Program-made: the position numbers and the translations under genes
Shown: positions 16,578 through 23,898 of the stretch, one piece after another
Layout: every line of letters starts with the position of its first letter
Numbering within the stretch: position 1 is the stretch's first letter
The notes under the pieces: generated by a model
Databases searched by the model: none
Told to the model about the DNA's origin: nothing
The model's input: only the letters and a program-made list of their open reading frames with translations
Origin: an uncultured Schlesneria sp.
GTDB lineage: Bacteria; Planctomycetota; Planctomycetia; Planctomycetales; Planctomycetaceae
Assembly: GCA_903840265.1 (NCBI GenBank)
Contig: CAIMFH010000065.1
Location: 1-50,050 of the forward strand
Reading direction: 5' to 3'
Length of the DNA: 50,050 bases

Positions 16578-18383
16578 ATGACCACGACGAGAGGCCAAAC
16601 GAATCACAGTACAGCACCCATGTCGCGCGAGGAATGGGCCATCGCCCGGTACAACTGGTACCGCGCCTCCGGACTGCTGGATCACCTGCCACAGCAGACT
16701 ATAGAGGTCGCCAACTATCAGCGGTCCCCCGATCCGCCGCCGCCAAAGCCGCATCTGAAATGGTACCCGCTGAGTAAACCGGACGACGACATTGCTGCGA
16801 CGTACCAGCAGCCGGTCGCTTCAACTCAACGGCACCGCTATTCCCAACAATCCGACAACACTCACCCGCAGACCTTTCCCACTCGTGGTCACGCAGAGAA
16901 GGCACTGAACTACGATTCCAGCACCTGGTCTCGCGTCGACTGGGCCATCGCCCGGTACAACTGGTATCGCACCTGCGGCCTGCTGGACGACTTGGCGCCG
17001 CCGACCGCCGAGACAACTCGATACCAGCGGTCACCAGATCCACCGACACCAAAGCCACACCTCAAGTGGTACCCGCTCAGCAAGTCCGACGACGACGCTA
17101 CGACGACATATCAGCGGTCTGTCACTGAGATTCCTCCAGAGCCTCTGCGTCGTTACTGCCAGCGAGCCGAACATGCTCGCGCCGGAGCGATGATTGCTCG
17201 CTATCAGGCGGAGAAAGTAGCGACGGCGAAGGGAACAAGTGCGAGCAACAGCTTCGATCCGTCCAAGCACCCCCGTGCCGAATCAGGCCAGTTTATCGCT
17301 GCAGGCGGAAGCAGCGCCCCAATGGGATCGTCCACTCCGCGGGGACCATCAAACAAGTTTGCAGAATCTCAGCCGTCGGCGAGTCCGCACTGGCATCTTC
17401 GACCTGCTGTCGCACTTCCACCATCCCATACAATCGCGGCAGCGGAGAACGGTGCGTCAATCCCATCTTCACCACCGATTCAAATCTGGTCTGGCGGAGA
17501 CAAAGAGACTCCAAAGTCGCGGCTACGAGCCCATATCAGTGCGTTATCGCGACAACATCCTGGCTGCACAGCCAGCAAACCGTTTCTATTCGACACGCTT
17601 ACTCGTCGTCCGACGCCATTCAATACGGCGGTCCCCGACTCGGATCGCACAACGACTGCTATCAGCTTCTATGATCCAGTCACTAAAGCGAGCGATACGG
17701 TCGACTTTCAGACGGGACAATTGCTGTGGCATGAATCAGGATCGAAGGAGACGGCATTCGTTACACCTAAACAGACATGGCTGGAAGCATACCAAGCCAA
17801 GGCAGCGAGAATGCAACGGTTACAGGAGGCCATGGTTCTAGCAGCCCCGAACAAAATCACGGTGGCTTCGCCATCTCGCGCGACAACTGCAATAGTCCGG
17901 CCAAGTGTAGCTGGGTCGCGAGCGCCGACTGTCTCAATCAAGCTACCTGCGACGGCCGGTCCACCTTCAACCGGAGGTCTGGCTGCACCACCGGCTTCGC
18001 CTCGACACTATAGCGTCGCATTTCAAGTGACGTTAGATTCTTCTGATTGGCGTCGAAGCCATAAGGTACACTTGAATCGCGCCAATGCGGTACTCGATAG
18101 TGCGATCCGCTCGGATCCAGAATTTGCAAAACAAATGGAAAAACTCATTCCTGGAGTAAGCGCGGCTGTTGCTCAAAAAGGGGGGCGCGATACGCCTCCG
18201 GAACACACGTGGCATCATGCAACGATTGGCCAAGGGAATGGACAGGGGGGTACAATGCAACTCGTACCTACCGATCAGCACCAATCAGGATCATCGTTTT
18301 CAGATGTCCTTCATCCGAATCCCAGAGGTGGCGGAGGATACGCTGAGTGGGCGATACCCGCCGGTGCTCCACGGCGGCACTAG
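16578..18383 (+). CDS. Polymorphic toxin with C-terminal WHH-type nuclease domain
   Basis: A 601-residue protein ending in an HNH/endonuclease VII-superfamily toxin domain of the WHH group: PEHTWHHAT, GTMQLVPTDQHQ and SFSDVLHPNPRGGGGYAEW in the last 60 residues carry the expected His/Trp pattern. The N-terminal part has two 102-residue tandem units, each with WAIARYNWYR, YQRSPDPP and KPHLKWYPLSK. A Ser/Pro/Thr-rich linker includes DPSKHPRAESGQFIAAGG, a motif often seen in phage-like and toxin proteins. There is no signal peptide, so delivery would need a secretion machine encoded elsewhere. Two immunity candidates follow within 510 bases. DNA cleavage is inferred from the domain. ATG 16578 has GGAG about 10 bases upstream. 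Confidence 0.82.
   Translation: MTTTRGQTNHSTAPMSREEWAIARYNWYRASGLLDHLPQQTIEVANYQRSPDPPPPKPHLKWYPLSKPDDDIAATYQQPVASTQRHRYSQQSDNTHPQTFPTRGHAEKALNYDSSTWSRVDWAIARYNWYRTCGLLDDLAPPTAETTRYQRSPDPPTPKPHLKWYPLSKSDDDATTTYQRSVTEIPPEPLRRYCQRAEHARAGAMIARYQAEKVATAKGTSASNSFDPSKHPRAESGQFIAAGGSSAPMGSSTPRGPSNKFAESQPSASPHWHLRPAVALPPSHTIAAAENGASIPSSPPIQIWSGGDKETPKSRLRAHISALSRQHPGCTASKPFLFDTLTRRPTPFNTAVPDSDRTTTAISFYDPVTKASDTVDFQTGQLLWHESGSKETAFVTPKQTWLEAYQAKAARMQRLQEAMVLAAPNKITVASPSRATTAIVRPSVAGSRAPTVSIKLPATAGPPSTGGLAAPPASPRHYSVAFQVTLDSSDWRRSHKVHLNRANAVLDSAIRSDPEFAKQMEKLIPGVSAAVAQKGGRDTPPEHTWHHATIGQGNGQGGTMQLVPTDQHQSGSSFSDVLHPNPRGGGGYAEWAIPAGAPRRH
16623..17126 (+). repeat. Two-unit in-gene repeat, 306-bp period, at the start of the toxin
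   Basis: Unit 1 begins at 16623 and unit 2 at 16929. The conserved parts of each (about 200 bases) encode the WAIARYNWYR ... LKWYPLSKxDDD block; the spacers between them are diverged. Nucleotide identity within the blocks is high, so the duplication looks fairly recent. Confidence 0.85.
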
Positions 18384-18469
18384 CCGTTTGCTTCTGAATG
18401 GACGGTCGCTCAAAGACCTATTAATCTGTCGCCGTGATAAACCCCCTATCTATTAAGAAGTAATTGCAT

Positions 18470-18784
18470 ATGACCTCCCGCTACGACGGAAAACCACTGC
18501 TGCGACTCCTGGAATGCTACGTCCTGTCATGTATCAACCAGCTTCCTGAAGCGGATCGAAGCAATTTGGAAATGATGGAGCCTAAACTTCGAACGATCTA
18601 CGAGGCTCAGGGAGATTGGAGGGAGATCATTGCGAGCGTCGTCGGCTTCGACAACAGCTTAGATGGCAACATCAGGAGTCTATGGAAACAGAACTCTGAA
18701 TTGGCCGCAGCACACGGAGAAGAGTTGTTGCCCGAAGACTTCGCTCAAATGATTGTTGACGAGAATTTCTCTGACATATCGTGA
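18470..18784 (+). CDS. Probable immunity protein for the WHH nuclease toxin
   Basis: A 104-residue, mainly helical protein starting at ATG 18470 with AAGAAG about 9 bases upstream (a TTG two codons earlier is possible). It contains LLRLLECYVLSCINQLPE near the start and an acidic end, LLPEDFAQMIVDENFSDIS. Immunity proteins usually directly follow their toxin gene, and this one starts 86 bases after the toxin stop. Its acidic character fits a protein that covers the basic face of a nuclease. I do not recognise a named family with certainty; the role is assigned from position and size. Confidence 0.65.
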   Translation: MTSRYDGKPLLRLLECYVLSCINQLPEADRSNLEMMEPKLRTIYEAQGDWREIIASVVGFDNSLDGNIRSLWKQNSELAAAHGEELLPEDFAQMIVDENFSDIS

Positions 18785-18889
18785 TCATTGCGTCTTGCTT
18801 CGGATGCATGGCGGATAGGATTGCGAATGCGACAACTGACCCTCGCTGCAGTCGAACGAGAGCTTCTGAAGTCGTAAAGGAGAGCTTTC

Positions 18890-19234
18890 ATGTCATTGTT
18901 CGAGCAACTTCGACGTCGAGCGTCGACGATTCCCAATCTGTCGCTCGTTTCGAGCACTGAGATCCGGGAAATGAGAGACAGCGAGCCCGGGTTGCCTGAG
19001 GATTATTTACAATTCCTCGAACAGCTAGGTTACGGATGTTTCGATGGTCTCTCTATCTACAGTGGTCCAAGTCCATCGCACGAGATCTATCCCAACTTCC
19101 AAGGTGATCCCTTGAATGTCATGTTGATTGGAGATGATATGCAGGGCTATTGTTTCGGGTTCGACAAGTCACGGGGATTTGCTCTGATTGAGGTCGATCC
19201 TCGAGGGACCCCTGAGGACGTTACCCAGCCTTGA
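18890..19234 (+). CDS. SMI1/KNR4 (SUKH) family immunity protein
   Basis: A 114-residue protein with the SUKH-domain pattern: LPEDYLQFLEQLGYG at residues 35-49, then SIYSGPSPSHEIYPNF and a FGFDKSRGFALIEVDP stretch. SUKH proteins are among the commonest immunity proteins of bacterial nuclease toxins, including WHH-type ones. ATG 18890 follows a good ribosome binding site, AAAGGAG, at 18877-18883. It could neutralise the toxin encoded upstream, or be an orphan against a related toxin, since the gene directly after the toxin is the more classical immunity slot. Confidence 0.82.
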   Translation: MSLFEQLRRRASTIPNLSLVSSTEIREMRDSEPGLPEDYLQFLEQLGYGCFDGLSIYSGPSPSHEIYPNFQGDPLNVMLIGDDMQGYCFGFDKSRGFALIEVDPRGTPEDVTQP

Positions 19235-19328
19235 CTTTCTTTCGTTCGTCGCGGCGTATCTGCTGAACGAAGAGTGAACCATACCGGTCCGACTGAAGAA
19301 TAGTTTGAAGATCCTCCTGACCAATACC

Positions 19329-19368
19329 AACAGGCTGCAGCCTCATTTCACTGAGATTGCGGCCTGTT
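19329..19368 (+). terminator. Terminator hairpin T2, right end of the toxin-immunity genes
   Basis: The arms AACAGGCTGCA and TGCGGCCTGTT pair with one G-T wobble, and an inner stem CTCA/TGAG is followed by TTCTGTT. The inner stem of T1 reads CTCG/CGAG, so one pair has changed on both sides while staying complementary. It lies 95 bases after the SUKH gene and ends the island's transcript. Confidence 0.75.
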
Positions 19369-19412
19369 TCTGTTGTCCCCATCAGCCACCGGCCCTCAGA
19401 TTGAACGGGTCA

Positions 19413-19525
19413 TGATGGAGGCGGACACCGCAGTGAAGGCCCTCGAAAAACTCTCCGGCCGTCATATGGCTGACGAACAGGCTGCCGCCGAACGCGAACG
19501 CGATGACCATCGACGAGCCGCGTAA
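19413..19525 (+). pseudogene. Fragment of the fliJ 3' end
   Basis: It encodes the last part of FliJ in frame (MEADTAVKALEKLSGRHMADEQ, then AAAERERDDHRRAA, shown in two pieces) to the stop at 19523-19525, and similarity continues 14 bases past it to 19539. Four codons present in the intact gene are missing. It has no start and no upstream FliJ sequence. Most substitutions relative to the intact gene are silent, so the fragment came from a fliJ that had been diverging under selection, probably another strain or species, rather than from a recent local copy. Confidence 0.85.
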
Positions 19526-19659
19526 AAGCAATATCTTCGTGAGGGATCCCCAATTAGTAGGGGAGCCTCTCAAACCCAGCAATTCACCAGTTTCCAAAGC
19601 TCCAACGCGGCCAGGCGAGCACTCAGCGTGGCCTCTTGAAGCCGGATGCATTCTCTGGA

Positions 19660-19974
19660 TTATTCAGCCTCGGGCGGAAACAGTCCCAATTCGATAGCAG
19701 TGAAGACTCGCTCATAGGCATCGTCCATGCGTTCTAATTGCCTTCCCTGATACTGCCGTTCTGGCGACATGAGAGCCGCCATGGCCGTCATACATAACCA
19801 ACACAACCCCTTTGGGATGGTGGGAGAATCTTGGAATTGGGCGAAACGTTCGTCGAGCAGTTTCAGGAACTTGTCGAGATCCGCATCGCGATACCCCTCC
19901 CCATCAATCATTGGGTCAAACACCGCCGCACCACCAATTTCCAGAGGATCATCTTCGGAGTGTTGTCCAAGCAT
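19660..19974 (-). CDS. Hypothetical protein next to the toxin island
   Basis: A 104-residue frame on the minus strand from ATG 19974 to a stop at 19660. It is acidic (early DDPLEIGG, DADLDKFLKLLDERF) with a Cys/Met-containing middle (KGLCWLCMTAMAALMS) and an end rich in charged residues. The ribosome binding site is weak (CGGAAA). I do not recognise a family. It lies between the fliJ fragment and dabA, facing the island, so it may be a third island gene such as a stray immunity protein. That is position-based only. Confidence 0.5.
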   Translation of the reverse strand: MLGQHSEDDPLEIGGAAVFDPMIDGEGYRDADLDKFLKLLDERFAQFQDSPTIPKGLCWLCMTAMAALMSPERQYQGRQLERMDDAYERVFTAIELGLFPPEAE

Positions 19975-20131
19975 GGAATTTCCGCCCAGCGAGTTATTGG
20001 CTTGTGAGACCGTCCAAGGATAGCCAGCTTCACTTGATCATCCAACAAAGTCACCTACAGTTCCAGACGGGTAGCACACTCTGACGCCTTGGGGTCGAGG
20101 ACTCCAAGCCCCAGTAGGCCGCCATCGGTTG

Positions 20132-23100
20132 TCATTCGTCGCGATGGGATGCAACGAGCATACGTTCCGCTTCAGGGATCGGAACGTTGCACGCTTCGAT
20201 TTCTGCGAACTCCAGGTGGTCGCGCCAGCCGCGATACCAGTCGATCGAGGAATGCACCTTGGGAAGCTGCTCGGCATGAGGATGGTAGGGTTGGAAGGCC
20301 CCATGTCGAAAGATCTGGATCTCTGACGAGTTCGGATCGAGCACCGCCAACTGCAACCATTCGTTACGACACAGCTGATCGATGCCGGGGTTTCGCTGCA
20401 TGATCGACAGCATCCGCGCCGGCGTCGATTCGATGACGACAATCAGCCGCACCGGCTCGTGAATTTCGACCATCTGCCAGGGTAGGCCAGGTCGCAGATC
20501 GCTGGCGGCTCCATCCATCACACCCACCAATCCTGTGACGTTATGGGGCAGCTTGGCACCGCATCCGTATCCGATATTGTCGACATAAGAAAAGTAGTAC
20601 TCCAGATTGATGCCCGCGCAGACGGGGAACACGGCTCCCAGGATCCGTGCCAGGATCGTGGAGTCGGCGTCGTCCTGCGTGGGATCGTACGATGTCAGGA
20701 AGGCCCTTCGATCGAGGAATAGTCCGCGCGTTCGGGAACGTCGTCCGACGACGCAGATCGCATTCGAGGCGTGGCCGCATTCGGGCCGGGTCTGGGCCAG
20801 GTCTTCGGCTCGATCTTCGACGTGCGATCGCGCTTCCTCGAAGCTCATCGTCAGCGGAGCCGACTGGAATCGACGACAGCGTTCGTGAGCATTGTGAGCA
20901 CAGGTCTCGTCAATCGTTTTGCGAACGGCGTCGAACTCTTCCCGGTGCGATACGGGAACGCGATCAATATCGTACAAGGTGACGGAATCGTTGCACGTGT
21001 TATGCATTCCGCCGACAAAAATGGTGTCGGCAGGGATGTGCAGCCCGCGCGTGGTGAGGATCGCGCGCACCCGAGGTTCGTTCGCCATCTGCGCCAAAGC
21101 ACGAGCGTTCGGACCACCCGCTCCACCACCGCAGGCCCCGCAATCGTAAGCCGAACTGTGAGGGTTGTTCAAGCTTTTGGAGCCGTGACCCAGCGTGACG
21201 ACGATGCGTGAAAAGCCGGAAATCAGGCCCATATCTCGCAGCAGCCGCTCGACAATATTGGCCATTTCTTCGATCGAATAGCCAACTTCACCTTCATTGG
21301 GACCCGCTGCCGCATCGCCACGTTCCAGATTCAGTTCGGTCGTCGTGGGCGATTGCACCAGGCTGCTGACTCGGTGACGAACTCGAGCCGCCAGTCTCGG
21401 AAACATGATTCGCCCGACCAACGGGATTGAGGCGAGGACACCGAAACCGGCCGCCAACAAGGCCCCTCCGGTGAAGGATCGGCTACCGACATGGACCTGA
21501 TGAGAAGCCGTTCCCAAAGCGCGACGCGCCATCGCTCGATGGCGATGAGTCTTTGCCTGGCTTTCAACGACCGCTTCGGTGACCCAGTGCTGTGGTCGGA
21601 TCACGATCGGGCACAGTGGCACGAAGTGCGCGTCGGTCGAACCTCGATAGTACATGGCGACGCAATAGAATCCGGCGGCCCCGAATGTCTCGGCTTCGGG
21701 AGCCAATTCCTCCAGATGTCGGCGGAACGATTCTTCGCGTTCGTCAAGACAGCAGCACAATTGAAATCGCGGAGCGGGATGTCGGCGAGCGGGCATCGGT
21801 TGATGGATCGCGAGGGCATCCAGCGTCTGGTTGAGGAAACTGCGTTCGTACGCGTGATGAAACAGACGGCGGCGTTCCATCGGGGTGAAGGATTCTGCTT
21901 CGTGAACGAGCGATCCCCACTGATCCGATGTCAGCCGGTACATTTCATCCGGTGACCAGCCGAAGATCTGCGCGAGCTGAAACATCAAGAACGCACGATG
22001 ATCGACGGTCGATGCCGGATGCCGGGCCAGGCCTTGCCGAGCGGCGTGTCGCAATCCACTTAGGTCGCCATGGTAACCGAATCCTTGCGCGGCGACATGC
22101 TTCAGGGCCAGCCGTTCCAGGATCAGGCGAATCGCCAGGAATTCGACCAGGCTTCCCTCTGGAATCGGATGTGCGACGCGATCACCGCGGCTTTCGACCT
22201 GTTGAATCATACCCGCCCAGCCGCGCAGGGCGAGCAATGTTTCGGAAAGGAAGTGCTCCAGTTCGCCGTGATGGACTCCCAGGATATCTAACGACTCCAG
22301 GATCGAATCGAGCGGGGCGACCTGCTCCAAACGCTTCAGTTCGGCGGGCAATCCCCGCAGCCAGGTCGCAGGTGGTCCGAACGGCTGCTTGTACAACTCG
22401 CAGAAGGAATGATAGAAGCCCCGCTCGCGCCCAGGCAGGCTCCAGTGACCGAATCCCTGATCGAGGAACGTCGCACAGAAGCGAACCAGAACATCGTGAA
22501 CCAGAGGATCAGAATCTTCGCCTGTTGCTTCCAGAAGCAGGTCGCGATGACGGACAGAAGTCGACGGTTGTCGGGCGGCTCGCTTCACCGTGTGGACACC
22601 ATTGCGACAGATTCGCCACAGCGCATGCAGACTGAACGCTTCCCAGGTTTCGTGGCTCCAGCTTTCGATCGATGATTCGCCGAAGTGCTGAAATAGTTCC
22701 TTCATCATGAGATGCAGATGTCGATCCTGCGAGCCGTTCTGATTGTCGTCGGTCGCAGTGTGGGACGTTCCATGGACATCACGCATCACCCAGCGGCGCG
22801 TCTTAGCAATGAACAGATCAGAGACTCCGGCCGCTTCGTGTCGAATCTGCGTCAAGGCGTCTGTTACAGCGACGAACCAGCGCAACTCGGCATCCGGGAC
22901 CAGCAACATCGGATGCTGCAGCATCGCCATACGCAACTGATATCGCGTCACGAACGAGAGCACTTTTTCCTCGCCACGCTCGCCCAGTTCTTCGCGCAAG
23001 ACGTCTTGCAGGTCGGCGGGCAGGATGCGCCCCCTCGCCAGTTCAGCCCGATAGCGTTCTTCGGGTAGATAGGGCTGGCAGCCGAAGACTCGCCCGCCGG

Positions 23101-23281
23101 TTTGCACGGCTTCATCAAACTTCAGATGTTCAAATGCATGCAGTGTGTTGTGATGCACGAAGACGTTGATGGGGCCTTGCGCTGGCAACAGATGGGCGGC
23201 GTGTTCGATCAGATGCTTCAGTTCTTCCAGTCGTGCTTCGTGGCTGGATGATGTCGAGGAGGGAACGGAAGTCTGGTCCAA
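20132..23281 (-). CDS. dabA: DabA, probable inorganic carbon transporter subunit (DUF2309/UPF0753)
   Basis: A 1049-residue member of the DUF2309 family, the carbonic-anhydrase-like subunit of the DAB carbon-concentrating pump, which with the NuoL-like membrane protein DabB converts CO2 to bicarbonate using ion flow. The four zinc-site residues known from the family are visible with the right spacing: Cys and Asp in CCCLDEREE, and His and Cys 15 apart in GHGSKSLNNPHSSAYDCGACGG. Other family blocks are NVFVHHNTLHAFEH and YFSYVDNIGYGCGAKLPHNVTGLVGVMDG. The start is TTG 23281 with AGGA just upstream. DabB is not in the window, although it usually lies next to dabA. A 21-base hairpin (20088-20108) follows the stop on this strand but has no U-run. 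Confidence 0.93.
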   Translation of the reverse strand: MDQTSVPSSTSSSHEARLEELKHLIEHAAHLLPAQGPINVFVHHNTLHAFEHLKFDEAVQTGGRVFGCQPYLPEERYRAELARGRILPADLQDVLREELGERGEEKVLSFVTRYQLRMAMLQHPMLLVPDAELRWFVAVTDALTQIRHEAAGVSDLFIAKTRRWVMRDVHGTSHTATDDNQNGSQDRHLHLMMKELFQHFGESSIESWSHETWEAFSLHALWRICRNGVHTVKRAARQPSTSVRHRDLLLEATGEDSDPLVHDVLVRFCATFLDQGFGHWSLPGRERGFYHSFCELYKQPFGPPATWLRGLPAELKRLEQVAPLDSILESLDILGVHHGELEHFLSETLLALRGWAGMIQQVESRGDRVAHPIPEGSLVEFLAIRLILERLALKHVAAQGFGYHGDLSGLRHAARQGLARHPASTVDHRAFLMFQLAQIFGWSPDEMYRLTSDQWGSLVHEAESFTPMERRRLFHHAYERSFLNQTLDALAIHQPMPARRHPAPRFQLCCCLDEREESFRRHLEELAPEAETFGAAGFYCVAMYYRGSTDAHFVPLCPIVIRPQHWVTEAVVESQAKTHRHRAMARRALGTASHQVHVGSRSFTGGALLAAGFGVLASIPLVGRIMFPRLAARVRHRVSSLVQSPTTTELNLERGDAAAGPNEGEVGYSIEEMANIVERLLRDMGLISGFSRIVVTLGHGSKSLNNPHSSAYDCGACGGGAGGPNARALAQMANEPRVRAILTTRGLHIPADTIFVGGMHNTCNDSVTLYDIDRVPVSHREEFDAVRKTIDETCAHNAHERCRRFQSAPLTMSFEEARSHVEDRAEDLAQTRPECGHASNAICVVGRRSRTRGLFLDRRAFLTSYDPTQDDADSTILARILGAVFPVCAGINLEYYFSYVDNIGYGCGAKLPHNVTGLVGVMDGAASDLRPGLPWQMVEIHEPVRLIVVIESTPARMLSIMQRNPGIDQLCRNEWLQLAVLDPNSSEIQIFRHGAFQPYHPHAEQLPKVHSSIDWYRGWRDHLEFAEIEACNVPIPEAERMLVASHRDE

Positions 23282-23898
23282 GATATCCTGCTTTCACTGC
23301 TGCTAAATCATGTCGCTGGATCGAGGGCATCACGCCGATCCCTGGCGCAGACTAGTGCCTTGTCACAACCTGACACGGATTCGCTTCGTCATCTCTCAAG
23401 CAGCCCCAGTCTCTGGGCCCGATTGGCGACCGCGGCCTCAAGCTTTGACAAAACACTAGCATAAACTGCCGATTGACAGTCCCGTGGTTGCAGACCCGAG
23501 TCTGAACGATACATCTGAACGGGCAGATGGGGAAGCCTGCTTCCAATGCCAAGCGGCGAAAGAGCTTAGCGCGTCAGCTTTCCGGCGCAAATCCTTACTA
23601 AAGCGTCAGGAATGCGAGCGAATTAGGGGTGGTGAACGGAACCTGAATTCACTAGCAGGAAACTTGTTTCCCTATCGACGTCTTTTTTGACTTTCCCTAA
23701 ACTTCGCCCGCCTGTCTCCAGTTCATATCGAAAATTCGTATCGATCCCGAGTCGAATGGTTCTCCATTGCGAAGACAAATCCCCACGGATTGAGTCTGTT
23801 TCAATGGCGCACTCAGTTCCATCCGCTCCCTGGGTTCCGTCACCGAAGGCGATCAGTCGCCTCACGGAATGGGGTTGGTCCGTATCGGAAGGGATTCC
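23282..23898. other. Gene-free region between divergent genes
   Basis: Over 600 bases separate dabA (minus) from the surface-protein gene (plus). A 68-codon frame at 23484-23690 has no family features or good start. The promoters of both neighbours should lie here, but I cannot pin them. GGAAGGG at 23887-23893 is the ribosome binding site of the gene starting at 23899. Confidence 0.6.

Noticed and set aside
21928-22635. 235-codon plus-strand frame under dabA
   Set aside because: Arg-rich shadow of a strongly conserved gene.
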